A stretch of 64,000 bases of DNA, taken from the NCBI RefSeq assembly GCF_000959725.1, contig NZ_CP009323.1, forward strand, positions 3,410,001-3,474,000, written 5' to 3'. Positions 18,394 to 27,143 of this stretch are shown piece after piece. A program made the position numbers and the translations under genes. The first letter of the stretch is position 1. Each line of letters starts with the position of its first letter. This DNA comes from Burkholderia gladioli (lineage in GTDB: Bacteria; Pseudomonadota; Gammaproteobacteria; Burkholderiales; Burkholderiaceae). The notes below the pieces were generated by a model. That model worked only from the letters and a program-made list of their open reading frames with translations, searched no databases and had not been told where the DNA came from.

Positions 18394-20148
18394 TCATTGC
18401 GATGCGGCTGCCTTGAGCCGGGCGAGTTCCTCGTCGCGCAGCGCGCGGCGCAGGATCTTGCCGACATTGGTCTGCGGCAGCGCATCGCGGAATTCGACCG
18501 TCTTCGGCATCTTGTAGCCGGTGAGGTTCTTGCGGCAGTGCGCGAGCACCTCCTCGATCGTCAGCGCGGGGTCGCGCCGCACCACGAAGGCCTTGATGCG
18601 CTCGCCCTGCGCGGGATCGGGCACGCCGATCGCGGCCGCCTCGCTGATGCCCGGATGCATCACCAGCACTTCCTCGATCTCGTTCGGATAGACGTTGAAA
18701 CCCGACACCAGGATCATGTCCTTCTTGCGGTCGATCAGGCGCACGAAACCGCGCTCGTCCATCACGCCGATATCGCCGGTCGCGAGCCAGCCCTCGCGGT
18801 CGAGCACCTTGGCGGTTTCGTCGGGGCGCTGCCAGTAGCCGCGCATCACCTGCGGGCCGCGTACGCACAGCTCGCCGGCCTCGCCGATGCCGGCCCAGCT
18901 GCCGTCCTCGCGGCGAAAGCGCACCAGGGTCGAGGGCGCGGGGATGCCGATCGAGCCGTTGAAGTCGTGCATGTCGTTCAGGTCGACCGGGTTCATGGTG
19001 ACGATCGGCGAGCATTCGGTCAGGCCGTAGCCTTCCACCACCGGGCAGCCGGTGACCTCCTTGAAGCGATCGGCCACCGCGCGCTGCATCGCCATGCCGC
19101 CCGCCATCGCGAGCTTGAGCTTGGAGAAATCGCGGGCGCGGAATTCCGCGTTGTCGAGGAAGGCGTTGTAGAGCGTGTTGATGCCGGTGATGCCGGTGAA
19201 GGTCTCGTTGCGCAGGATCTTCATCATCATCTTCGTGTCGCGCGGGTTGGCGATCAGGATGTTGCGCCCGCCCAGGCCCATGAAGATCAGCGCATTCACG
19301 GTCAGAGAATAGATGTGATAAAGCGGCAGCGGCGTGAGCACCGTCTCGATCTCGCCCGAGACCTGGTCGGCGATCCACGACTTCGCCTGCAGCAGGTTCG
19401 CGATCAGGTTGCCGTGGGTCAGCATCGCGCCCTTCGCCACGCCGGTGGTGCCGCCCGTGTATTGCAGGAAGGCCAGGTCCTCGCGCGTGAGCGTCACCGG
19501 CACGGCGCGCCGGCCGGCGCCCTGGGCCAGCGCCGCGCGCAGCCTGACCGCCTGCGGCAGCCGGTAGGCGGGCACCAGCTTCTTGACGCGCTTGAGCACG
19601 AAGTTGATGAGGCGGCCCTTGGCGTTGAAGCCATCGGCGAGCAGGTCGCCGAGCGCGGTCACGATCACGTTGCGCACGCGCGTCTCCGGCAGCGCTTCCT
19701 CGAGCGTATGGGCGAAGTTCTCGAATACGACGATGGTTTCCGCGCCGCTGTCCTTCAACTGATGCGCGAGCTCGCGCGCCGTGTAGAGCGGGTTGACGTT
19801 GACCACCACCGCGCCGGCCTTGAGCGCGCCGAACAGCGTGATCGGATACTGGAACGAGTTCGGCAGCATGATCGCGACGCGATCTCCGGGCTTCACGCCG
19901 AGCTGGTGCTGCAGGTAGGACGCGAAGGCTTCGGCCTTGCGCCCGAGCGCGGCATAGCTCAGTTGCGAGCCGGCGCTGAGGTAGGCCACGCGATCGGCGT
20001 AGCGCGAGGTGCATTCGTCGAAATACTGGGCGAGCGAGTCGTACTGCGTGAGGTCGATCTCCTGCGGCACGCCGCGCGGATAAGCCGGGAACCAGATGCC
20101 GTCGGTATTCGGCGCCGGCGCGCCGACGGGGGCAACGGTGGCGTTCAT
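18394..20148 (-). CDS. fadD: Long-chain fatty-acid-CoA ligase
   Basis: A 584-residue AMP-forming acyl-CoA synthetase. Signatures: the P-loop-like YTGGTTGVAKGA, the VEGYGLTECSP motif, the hinge GWLATGDIGVMDERGFVRLIDRKKDMIL, and the C-terminal catalytic lysine motif QTNVGKILRRALRDEE. It activates long-chain fatty acids with ATP and CoA at the membrane for beta-oxidation or lipid synthesis. ATG at 20148 was chosen because CTGGAGA lies about 9 bases upstream; an in-frame ATG at 20169 has no ribosome site. A PsrA-like regulator lies upstream on the same strand. Confidence 0.93.
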   Translation of the reverse strand: MNATVAPVGAPAPNTDGIWFPAYPRGVPQEIDLTQYDSLAQYFDECTSRYADRVAYLSAGSQLSYAALGRKAEAFASYLQHQLGVKPGDRVAIMLPNSFQYPITLFGALKAGAVVVNVNPLYTARELAHQLKDSGAETIVVFENFAHTLEEALPETRVRNVIVTALGDLLADGFNAKGRLINFVLKRVKKLVPAYRLPQAVRLRAALAQGAGRRAVPVTLTREDLAFLQYTGGTTGVAKGAMLTHGNLIANLLQAKSWIADQVSGEIETVLTPLPLYHIYSLTVNALIFMGLGGRNILIANPRDTKMMMKILRNETFTGITGINTLYNAFLDNAEFRARDFSKLKLAMAGGMAMQRAVADRFKEVTGCPVVEGYGLTECSPIVTMNPVDLNDMHDFNGSIGIPAPSTLVRFRREDGSWAGIGEAGELCVRGPQVMRGYWQRPDETAKVLDREGWLATGDIGVMDERGFVRLIDRKKDMILVSGFNVYPNEIEEVLVMHPGISEAAAIGVPDPAQGERIKAFVVRRDPALTIEEVLAHCRKNLTGYKMPKTVEFRDALPQTNVGKILRRALRDEELARLKAAASQ

Positions 20149-20256
20149 CGCTGATGTCTCCAGGTTCATTGGAATCGTGATCGGCGGCAAGCGGGCGCCT
20201 CGCGCCGGCGAACGGGCGCGAGGGAGTCGACCGCACGCGCCGTCGGGCGTCGCGCC

Positions 20257-21054
20257 TCAGGAAGCGTGCCGCGCGTGCAGCAGCGTACCGGCCGAGGCGC
20301 TGAACGGCCCGGCCTGCAATTCACCACCGCCGGCGACCAGCGGGCTGCCGCGCTGCGCGTCCTCGAGCACCGCGGCGAAGATCGACATCTGCGCCGCGTC
20401 GGGCATCGGCGCCTTCAGCGCGGCGACGATCAGCGAGGACAGGCGCGCGATCATCTGCACGTCGTTCATGCTGCGGCCCTGCGAGAAATCGTCGAGCAGG
20501 CTGTCGGTTTCCGCGCCCGCCAGGGCGCCGGACAGCGCGCCGATCGCGTAGTGCAGGCGCCAGCCGAGTTCGCTGCGCGGCAGTTGCGGCAGCGCGCGCT
20601 GGAACGCCTCGAAGAAGCGTCCCGCGACGCTCGCGTAATGCGCCGACAGGAAGCTGCGCACGAAGGTCGAGGGATCGGTGTAGGCGCGCCCGATCAGCCG
20701 CAGGAAGGCGCGGCCGCCGCGCTGGGGATCGCGCGAGGCCTGCAGCGCCGGGATGAACATCGCGCCGAGCACGTGCTCGCAGGTGATGGAGGCGCCGAGC
20801 TGCGCCTCGAAGCGATCGAGGATGCGCAGGCGTTCGTCGTTGAGCTGGTCCAGGCGGCGCGAGAGCATCGCGTGGATCAGCGCCTCCTTGCTGCCGAAGT
20901 GGTAATTGACCGCCGCGAGATTGACCGCGGCACGCGACGTGATCTGCCGCATCGACATCGCCTCGAAGCCGTGTTCGACGAACAGGTCTTCGGCCGCGTC
21001 GAGTATGCGCGCCTTCGTGCCGCCGCTTTGCCGGCTGGCCTGACGAACCGCCAT
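20257..21054 (-). CDS. TetR/AcrR regulator, PsrA-like
   Basis: A 265-residue TetR-family repressor. The HTH region (RILDAAEDLFVEHGFEAMSM, ITSRAAVNLAAVNYHFGSKEALI) closely resembles that of PsrA, a fatty-acid-responsive regulator of beta-oxidation genes in pseudomonads. Its position directly upstream of fadD, same strand and 108 bases away, supports control of fatty-acid metabolism. ATG at 21054 has GGGAGG about 6 bases upstream; the open frame extends 16 codons further without a better site. The acyl-CoA ligand is inferred. Confidence 0.82.
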   Translation of the reverse strand: MAVRQASRQSGGTKARILDAAEDLFVEHGFEAMSMRQITSRAAVNLAAVNYHFGSKEALIHAMLSRRLDQLNDERLRILDRFEAQLGASITCEHVLGAMFIPALQASRDPQRGGRAFLRLIGRAYTDPSTFVRSFLSAHYASVAGRFFEAFQRALPQLPRSELGWRLHYAIGALSGALAGAETDSLLDDFSQGRSMNDVQMIARLSSLIVAALKAPMPDAAQMSIFAAVLEDAQRGSPLVAGGGELQAGPFSASAGTLLHARHAS

Positions 21055-21268
21055 GTGCGCCTCCCTTTTGATCACCGTTTCGTTGCCGAACAGGCGATTC
21101 AAATCTGTAATTGAAACAAGCGTTTTTTATTAAGATAAGAAGCGTCGCGGGAGGGCGGCAAGCGTTGTCTGTGGGCGGAATCCTCTAGTGCTGGTGTGCG
21201 TTGCAGCATCATCGCGCGGGAATGCGCGCGGCGGCGCGCCTCGCGCGATGATGCGCTGCGGGTGAGGC

Positions 21269-22489
21269 TCAGTGGGTGGCGGCGGCTTGCGCGGCACTCT
21301 GCGTCATGTCGATGCCGCGTCGTTCGCGGCTGAACAGGATCAGCACCGCGATCACCACGGCCACCGTGCCGGCCACGATGGCCAGCGCGTGGCCGTAGTC
21401 GTTGCCGTTGTCCACGGCGAGCTGCGCCTGCATGGTGGCATTGCCCGAGGCGAGCAGGTTGCCGAGCTGATAGACGAAACCCGGGAAGGTCGCGCGGATC
21501 TCGTCGGGCGAGATCTCGTTGAGGTGGACCGGGATCACGCCCCAGGCGCCCTGCACCGAGATCTGCATCAGGAAGGCGCCGGCCGCCAGCGCGAGCGCGC
21601 CGCTCGAGAAGGCCCACAGCGGCAGCACCGGCAGCGCGATCAGCGCGGCGATGAAGATCGCGCGGCGCCGGCCGATCTTTTCGGAGATCGAACCGAAGGC
21701 GAGGCCGCCGACGATCGCGCCGATGTTCAGGACGATGGTGATCCACGACACCGTATGCGGGTCGAAGTGATGCTGCTCGCGCAGGAAGGTCGGGTAGAGA
21801 TCCTGGGTGCCGTGCGAGAAGAAGTTGAAGGCCGTCATCAGCACCACCGCGTAGACCGACAGCTTCCAGTTCTGCTTGAGCGTGGCGACCAGGCTCGGCC
21901 GCGGGCGCTTTTCCATCTGCTTCCAGGCGGGCGACTCGGGCACGTGCGAGCGCACGTAGAGCACCAGCAGCGCCGGCACCACCCCGATCATGAACATGCC
22001 GCGCCAGCCGATGTACTGGTAGAGCACGCCGAACACCACCGAGGCGAGCAGATAACCGCTCGGATAGCCGGCCTGCAGCAGTCCCGAGACGATGCCGCGC
22101 GAATGCGGCGGCACGGTTTCCATGGTCAGCGCGGAGCCGACGCCCCATTCGCCGCCCATCGCGATGCCGAACAGCGCGCGCATCACGAGCAGGGCGCCGA
22201 GGCTGGGCGCGAAACCCGAGGCGAGCTCCAGCACCGAATAGCAGGCGATGTTGACCATCAGGGTTGGCCGACGGCCGAAACGGTCGGCGAGACGGCCGAA
22301 GATCAGGGCGCCGAGCGGACGCATGGCCAGGGTCAGGGTGACGGCAAAGGCCACCGCCGGGATTTTCGTATTGAATTCCGCGGCGATATCCTTCAGCACG
22401 AATACCATCAGGAAGAAATCGAAGGCGTCGAGGGTCCAGCCGAGATAGGCAGCGATCGTTACGTTTCTTTGTTCCCGGGTCCAGCTCAT
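21269..22489 (-). CDS. MFS transporter, sialate:H+ symporter (SHS) type
   Basis: A 406-residue twelve-helix major facilitator. The loop 2-3 signature is GRLADRFGRRPTLMVN, and a second copy appears as GSISEKIGRRRAIF. The opening TREQRNVTIAAYLGWTLDAF and the AMGGEWGVGSALTMETVP segment fit the SHS family, which includes lactate/pyruvate and sialic-acid carriers. The substrate is not decidable from sequence; a monocarboxylate is most likely given the absence of sialic-acid genes. ATG at 22489 is preceded by AAGGAGA. Confidence 0.8.
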   Translation of the reverse strand: MSWTREQRNVTIAAYLGWTLDAFDFFLMVFVLKDIAAEFNTKIPAVAFAVTLTLAMRPLGALIFGRLADRFGRRPTLMVNIACYSVLELASGFAPSLGALLVMRALFGIAMGGEWGVGSALTMETVPPHSRGIVSGLLQAGYPSGYLLASVVFGVLYQYIGWRGMFMIGVVPALLVLYVRSHVPESPAWKQMEKRPRPSLVATLKQNWKLSVYAVVLMTAFNFFSHGTQDLYPTFLREQHHFDPHTVSWITIVLNIGAIVGGLAFGSISEKIGRRRAIFIAALIALPVLPLWAFSSGALALAAGAFLMQISVQGAWGVIPVHLNEISPDEIRATFPGFVYQLGNLLASGNATMQAQLAVDNGNDYGHALAIVAGTVAVVIAVLILFSRERRGIDMTQSAAQAAATH

Positions 22490-22759
22490 GGGGCAGGTCT
22501 CCTTGGTGGCGGCGCCGCGCGGCGGCAAGGCCCGCCCAGCGCGGCGCCGGGCGCGGACGGCCGGTTCAGTGTACGCCGAGGAATAAGGATCGCGTTCCGT
22601 TTGATTTCAGGCTCGGGATTAATCCCTAGTCGATTTTCGCGGGTAAATGGCAGAATGCGCAGGATTGAATTGAATATGAAAGACATGTATTGGAATTGAA
22701 TGCATGTCGTTTCAATTTTCGTAATCCGATTATTGATCGGAATCCTGCCCGGAGCGTTC

Positions 22760-23314
22760 ATGACGGATGCCTGCCATCGACCCGGAAACGGGGTGCCGCC
22801 GTTGCGGACCGAGCGACTGATCCTGCGTGCGCGCACGCTCGACGATCTCGAGGCCTGCCTGGCGATGGACCGCGATCCGGAGGTCACCCGCCATATCCCG
22901 GGGCCGTGGGGCGATCCGCTCGCGCATCGGCGCTTCGTGCTCGATCGCATCACGCGCGGCTATCCGCCGGGGCATGGCTACTGGGTGCTGGCCGAGGCGC
23001 GCGAGCCGGCGCGTTTCCTCGGCTGGGTCCTGCTGCTGCCCGTCGAGGGCAGCGAGGCGCCCGAGATCGGCTGGCGCCTGGTACGCGATGCCTGGGGGCA
23101 GGGTTATGCGAGCGAGGCGGCGGCCTGCGTGATCCGGCATGCCTTCGATGCCGTGCAGGTCTCGGCGCTGATCGCCGACATCGCCGTCGACAATGCCGCC
23201 TCGCTGAAGCTGGCGCGCAAGCTGGGCATGCGAGCGCTCGACGTCGTCGAGGACGAATCCGGCTCGTGGCTGCGGCACCGGCTCGATGCCCCGGGCGCGG
23301 CCTGTTCGCCCTGA
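22760..23314 (+). CDS. GNAT family N-acetyltransferase (RimJ/RimL-like)
   Basis: A 184-residue protein with the RimJ/RimL layout. TERLILRARTLDDLEACLAM is strand 1/helix 1, IGWRLVRDAWGQGYASEAAA carries the acetyl-CoA pyrophosphate-binding Q/R-x-x-G-x-G/A type loop, and DNAASLKLARKLGM is the C-terminal motif. The substrate (protein N-terminus or small amine) is unknown. I chose ATG at 22760 because the open frame's earlier start (22700) would add a hydrophobic leader not seen in the family. Confidence 0.8.
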   Translation: MTDACHRPGNGVPPLRTERLILRARTLDDLEACLAMDRDPEVTRHIPGPWGDPLAHRRFVLDRITRGYPPGHGYWVLAEAREPARFLGWVLLLPVEGSEAPEIGWRLVRDAWGQGYASEAAACVIRHAFDAVQVSALIADIAVDNAASLKLARKLGMRALDVVEDESGSWLRHRLDAPGAACSP

Positions 23315-23415
23315 ACCGCGAGGCGCGAGTTCGAGGTTCGCCCGAGGGGCGTGCCGAACGGCACGACCGCGGCTCGCGAGGGTATCGTGGCGGATATTTC
23401 CCTGGGAGACCGACC

Positions 23416-24042
23416 ATGGCACTGGGCCGCGATGTCCATCTGATTCCCGCCAGGCTGGCGGCGCTGAAACCCACGCAAATGACGATCGGCTTTCGCGAGG
23501 TCGAGGCCAAGCGCAAGCACTGGCAGTCGCTGGGCAAGAAGGCGCGCCGTGAGGCGATCGACCTGCACTGGTTTCCGGCCGTGCTCGGCCCGGGGCAGGC
23601 GCTGTTCATCGTCGATCACCATCATCTCGGCCGTGCCTTGCTGGAAGAGGGCGTGACCGATGTGAAGGCGATGCTGCTGAAGGACCTGTCCTGGCTCGAC
23701 GACACGATCTTCTGGCGGATGATGGAGCACAACCAGTGGGTGCATCCCTTCGGTCCCGACGGTTCGCGTCACGACTACGACCGCCTGCCGGGCGTGCTGA
23801 CGGCGCTGCGCGACGATCCCTATCGCAGCCTGGCCGGCGAGCTGCGCACCGCCGGCGGTTACGCCAAGGACACCACGCCGTTCAGCGAATTCCTGTGGGC
23901 CGACTACCTGCGCGGCAAGATTCCGGTCGAGCGGATCCGCAAGCATTTCGCCAAGGCGCTCAAGGAGGCGCTGGCCCATGCGCATGCGCTGGATGCGCGC
24001 TACCTGCCGGGCTGGACCGGCGTATTCGAGCCGAGGCCCTGA
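23416..24042 (+). CDS. ParB-like nuclease-fold protein
   Basis: A 208-residue protein matching the putative ParB-like nuclease family (ParBc_2). It has the partition-type start (LIPARLAALKPTQMTIGFREV), a central LFIVDHHHLGRALLEEGV, in which the histidine-rich loop replaces the ParB arginine box, and PFSEFLWADYLRGKIP. It is not the chromosomal ParB and no parA lies nearby. Enzymatic activity is unproven. The sulP gene begins 2 bases after its stop, so the two are probably co-expressed, though no functional link is obvious. Confidence 0.72.
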   Translation: MALGRDVHLIPARLAALKPTQMTIGFREVEAKRKHWQSLGKKARREAIDLHWFPAVLGPGQALFIVDHHHLGRALLEEGVTDVKAMLLKDLSWLDDTIFWRMMEHNQWVHPFGPDGSRHDYDRLPGVLTALRDDPYRSLAGELRTAGGYAKDTTPFSEFLWADYLRGKIPVERIRKHFAKALKEALAHAHALDARYLPGWTGVFEPRP

Positions 24043-24043
24043 G

Positions 24044-25759
24044 ATGGCGGTGGGACGCAAGCCGGCGGGAGCGATGCCCGTGCAGCCGGTGCCCGACGTG
24101 GCGCCGCGTGATCCCGCGCACTTCGCGGCCATCGCCGCGCCGGCGATGCCGCGTGGCGAGCGCAACTGGCGCGATGCGCTGGCCGGCGTGTCGATCGCGG
24201 GCCTGTTGATCCCCGAGGCGGTGGCCTACGCGGGACTCGCGAACCTGCCGCCGCAGGCCGGCCTGATCGCCTTGCTGGTCGGCCTGGTGGTCTACGCGGT
24301 GCTCGGCAGCAGCCGTTTCGCGATCGTCTCGTCGACCTCGTCCTCGGCGGCCGTGCTGGCCGCCACCGTGTTGTCGGAAACGGGCGCCACGGCCGCCGCG
24401 CAACTGGCCCTGGCCGCCGCCCTGGTGGCCACCACCGGCGTGCTGTTCCTGATCGCCGGGGCCGCGAGGCTGGGCGGCATCTCGGACTTCATCGCCCGGC
24501 CGGTGCTGCGCGGATTCACCTTCGGCCTGGCCCTGACGATCGTGATCAAGCAGTTGCCGAAGATCCTCGTGGTGCCGGTCCATCACAGCGACACGCCGCA
24601 TGTGTTCCTCGATCTGCTGCGCGGGCTGCCGCAGGCGAATCCGTCCAGCGTCGTGGTCGGGGCCGTCGCGCTCGCGATCCTGTTCCTGCTCGGCAATCGC
24701 TCGCGCGCTCCGGCGACGCTGATCGTGATCGTGCTTGGCATCGCCGCCGGTTACGGGATCGACTGGCGCGTGCACGGGGTGGCCGTGGTCGGCCGGATCG
24801 ATCTGCAGCATGTGGCGCTCGGCCTGCCTTCGCTCGATCGCACGGCCTGGACCCAGACCATCGAGCTGGGCTTCGCGCTGATGCTGATCCTGTACGCGGA
24901 GTCCTATGGTTCGATCCGCAACTTCGCGTTGAAGCATGGCGACACGGTCTCGCCGAATCGCGATCTGGTCGCGCTCGGCTGCGCCAACCTGGTGTCGGGG
25001 CTGCTGCATGGCATGCCGGTCGGCGCGGGTTATTCGGCCAGTTCGGCGAACGAGGCGGCCGGCGCGCAGAGCCGGCTCTCGGGCGCCTGCGCGGCGCTCG
25101 TGATCGCGCTGATCGTCTGGCTGCTGCTGCCGCAACTGGCGCGCACGCCGGAGCCGGTGCTGGCCGCGATCGTGATCTTCGCGGTCAGCCATTCGCTGCA
25201 TCCGGCCGCGTTCGGGCCTTACTGGCGCTGGCATCGCGACCGCCTGCTGGTGGTCGCGGCGATCCTGGCGGTACTCGTGCTGGGCGTGCTCAACGGCTTG
25301 CTGGTGTCGATCGCGATGAGCCTGCTGTTTACCGTGCGCAAGCTGTCCGAGCCCAAGATCAGTGAGTTGGGGCGCTTGCGCGACAGCCGTGATTTCGTCG
25401 ACGTGTCGATCCATGCCGATGCGACGCCGGTGCCCGGCATGCTGATCGTGCGGCCGGAAGGGCCGTTGTTCTTCGCGAACGCCGAGCGTGTGCTGGCGCG
25501 TGTGCGGCAACTCGCGCATGCGGCCGGGGCCCTGACGACGATCGTCCTGAGCCTGGAGGAATCGCCGGATCTCGACGGAACGGCGATCGAGGCCTTGAAG
25601 ACCTTTGCTGCCGAGTGCGAGGCGCGGGGCTGGCGTTTGCGGCTGGTGCGGCTGAAGCCCGAGGTGCTCGAGGTGCTGCGGCGAGCCAGTGACGACGGGC
25701 TGCGGGAGGAGGCGCTGTCGGAGCTGAGTGTGGATGACGCGGTGGCGCGCTGTGGGTGA
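24044..25759 (+). CDS. SulP family anion permease with C-terminal STAS domain
   Basis: A 571-residue transporter. An N-terminal cytoplasmic segment is followed by 10-14 membrane helices starting at WRDALAGVSIAGLLIPEAVA, the SulP signature region, with NEAAGAQSRLSGACAALVIA further on. The final ~120 residues form a STAS domain (GMLIVRPEGPLFFANAERVL, VLSLEESPDLDGTAIEALKT). SulP proteins carry sulfate, bicarbonate or dicarboxylates; the substrate is not determinable here. The gene is followed directly by the tRNA-Leu terminator on the other strand. Confidence 0.88.
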   Translation: MAVGRKPAGAMPVQPVPDVAPRDPAHFAAIAAPAMPRGERNWRDALAGVSIAGLLIPEAVAYAGLANLPPQAGLIALLVGLVVYAVLGSSRFAIVSSTSSSAAVLAATVLSETGATAAAQLALAAALVATTGVLFLIAGAARLGGISDFIARPVLRGFTFGLALTIVIKQLPKILVVPVHHSDTPHVFLDLLRGLPQANPSSVVVGAVALAILFLLGNRSRAPATLIVIVLGIAAGYGIDWRVHGVAVVGRIDLQHVALGLPSLDRTAWTQTIELGFALMLILYAESYGSIRNFALKHGDTVSPNRDLVALGCANLVSGLLHGMPVGAGYSASSANEAAGAQSRLSGACAALVIALIVWLLLPQLARTPEPVLAAIVIFAVSHSLHPAAFGPYWRWHRDRLLVVAAILAVLVLGVLNGLLVSIAMSLLFTVRKLSEPKISELGRLRDSRDFVDVSIHADATPVPGMLIVRPEGPLFFANAERVLARVRQLAHAAGALTTIVLSLEESPDLDGTAIEALKTFAAECEARGWRLRLVRLKPEVLEVLRRASDDGLREEALSELSVDDAVARCG

Positions 25760-25785
25760 GGGCGCTGGAAATGAACGCTTGAAAT

Positions 25786-25816
25786 GAAAAAAGGCCGGCA
25801 TAAAGCCGACCTTTTT
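25786..25816 (-). terminator. Terminator of tRNA-Leu copy 1
   Basis: On the minus strand GGTCGGC, loop TTTAT, GCCGGCC and a T6 run (one T-G pair in the stem). The same unit recurs at the other copies. The opposite strand also ends in five T residues, so it can stop the sulP transcript too. Confidence 0.85.
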
Positions 25817-25824
25817 ATAACTTG

Positions 25825-25911
25825 TGGTGCCCAGGAGAGGACTCGAACCTCCACGGTGTTGCCACCGCTAGGACCTGAACCTAGTGCGTCTACCAATTCC
25901 GCCACCTGGGC
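25825..25911 (-). tRNA. tRNA-Leu (anticodon CAG), copy 1
   Basis: An 87-nt cloverleaf including the encoded CCA. The acceptor is GCCCAGG/CCTGGGC with discriminator A, a class II variable arm follows (GGTGGCAACACC), and the anticodon stem CTAGG/CCTAG encloses loop TTCAGGT. It reads CUG leucine codons. It has its own promoter and terminator. Confidence 0.96.
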
Positions 25912-25938
25912 ACAAGCTGCATCTCAAGCAAGAATGCG

Positions 25939-25966
25939 ATTATAGAGGAGCCGGATCCCTTGTCAA
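25939..25966 (-). promoter_or_regulatory. Sigma-70 promoter of tRNA-Leu copy 1
   Basis: Minus strand TTGACA (25961-25966), 16-base spacer, TATAAT (25939-25944). Both hexamers are perfect; about 28 bases separate the -10 from the mature tRNA 5' end. Confidence 0.88.
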
Positions 25967-26053
25967 CGGTTTTTCGGGACGAATCGAAATTTTTTTCGTT
26001 GAGCATGTTCATCGCGGGAAACGGCGCTTCTTGCTTGCGCTTGGCTTGAAATG

Positions 26054-26083
26054 AAAAAAGGCCGGCATAAAGCCGACCTTTTT
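26054..26083 (-). terminator. Terminator of tRNA-Leu copy 2
   Basis: Same hairpin as at copy 1: GGTCGGC, TTTAT, GCCGGCC, then T6 on the minus strand. The repeated unit also includes the flanking TTGAAATGA on the plus strand. Confidence 0.85.
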
Positions 26084-26091
26084 AGAACTTG

Positions 26092-26178
26092 TGGTGCCCA
26101 GGAGAGGACTCGAACCTCCACGGTGTTGCCACCGCTAGGACCTGAACCTAGTGCGTCTACCAATTCCGCCACCTGGGC
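26092..26178 (-). tRNA. tRNA-Leu (anticodon CAG), copy 2
   Basis: Identical in sequence to copy 1 over all 87 nt. The flanks are also duplicated, from the terminator to the -10 box, so the repeat unit is about 160 bp. Only the region upstream of the -10 differs. Confidence 0.96.
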
Positions 26179-26205
26179 ACAAGCTGCATCTCAAGCAAGA
26201 ATGCG

Positions 26206-26233
26206 ATTATAGCGTGCCCAAGAGCGCTGTCAA
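26206..26233 (-). promoter_or_regulatory. Sigma-70 promoter of tRNA-Leu copy 2
   Basis: Minus strand TTGACA (26228-26233), 16-base spacer, TATAAT (26206-26211). Confidence 0.88.
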
Positions 26234-26353
26234 TACTTTTTGAAGCGCGTCGTCCATTTTCCCTCGGCATGCCCCATGATCGCGATAGCCATCGTGCCGC
26301 GAGCACGAAGCCTGCCTCGCCATTCCTCCAACCAAGATCCCCGAGGTTATTCG

Positions 26354-27088
26354 ATGCCCACGTCAGCCCTGTTCCGCGACGATCCTTATCTGCGCCAATG
26401 CACCACCCGCGTCACGCATATCGACGAATCCGGTCTCACGCTGGAGCGCACCGTGTTCTACCCGCATGGCGGCGGTCAGCTCGGCGACACGGGTGTCATC
26501 ACGCTGGGCGACGGCAGCCGCCTCGCGATCGCCGATGCGCGCAAGAGCCAGCTCCCCGGCGCCACGCCGGATGATGTGCTCCACGTACCCGCGCCGGACC
26601 AGCTTGCCGTGCTGTCGAAGCTCGCCGTCGGCGATGAAGTCGCGATCGAGATCGACTGGGCACGGCGCAACCGGATGATGCGCCTGCACACAGCATCGCA
26701 CCTGATGTGCGGCGCGCTGCCGTATCCCGTCGATGGTTGCAGCATCACGCCCGATTACGCGCGACTCGATTTCGTGACCAGCGAGCCGCTGGCGCGCGAG
26801 GAGATCGACGCGACCCTGGCGAAGTGGGTGGAGGCCGCGCGCGCCGTGACGATCGAGCAGATCAGCGACGAGGCGCTGCAGGCCAATCCCGACCTGGTGC
26901 GCACCATGAGCGTCAAGCCGCCGAGCGGTTTCGGCACGGTGCGCCTGGTGCGCATCGACGGCATCGACCTGCAGCCCTGCGGCGGCACGCATGTCGCCAA
27001 CACGGCCGAGATCGGGCCGATCCACGTGACCAAGATGGAGAAGAAAACCGCGCGCACGCGCCGCGTCGTGCTCGGTTTCATCGAGTGA
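26354..27088 (+). CDS. Alanyl-tRNA editing protein AlaX-type
   Basis: A 244-residue free-standing editing domain related to the editing and C-Ala-adjacent part of AlaRS. The zinc-site motifs are both present: LHTASHLM (HxxxH, about 112-116) and CGGTHV (about 210-215). The N-terminal TVFYPHGGGQLGDTG is the usual AlaX glycine-rich motif. It hydrolyses mischarged tRNA-Ala, typically Ser-tRNA(Ala). ATG at 26354 follows CCGAGG; the longer frame from 26240 adds a non-homologous leader. It lies directly beside tRNA-Leu copy 2 and converges with the lysR gene. Confidence 0.88.
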   Translation: MPTSALFRDDPYLRQCTTRVTHIDESGLTLERTVFYPHGGGQLGDTGVITLGDGSRLAIADARKSQLPGATPDDVLHVPAPDQLAVLSKLAVGDEVAIEIDWARRNRMMRLHTASHLMCGALPYPVDGCSITPDYARLDFVTSEPLAREEIDATLAKWVEAARAVTIEQISDEALQANPDLVRTMSVKPPSGFGTVRLVRIDGIDLQPCGGTHVANTAEIGPIHVTKMEKKTARTRRVVLGFIE

Positions 27089-27143
27089 GGCCGGCGCGGG
27101 CAGGGCGAGCCGGCTCGCCGCGAGGCCGCAGGCCGGGCGCCGC

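Noticed and set aside
17429..20236. Single 935-codon frame spanning fadD and the DUF1571 gene
   Set aside because: The N-terminal two-thirds is an out-of-phase reading of fadD; only the last 310 codons are the real DUF1571 gene, which has its own start and signal peptide.
27104..27119. 16-bp perfect palindrome GGCGAGCCGGCTCGCC between alaX and lysR
   Set aside because: It can fold but has no U-run on either strand, and short GC palindromes are common in this genome; not claimed as a terminator.
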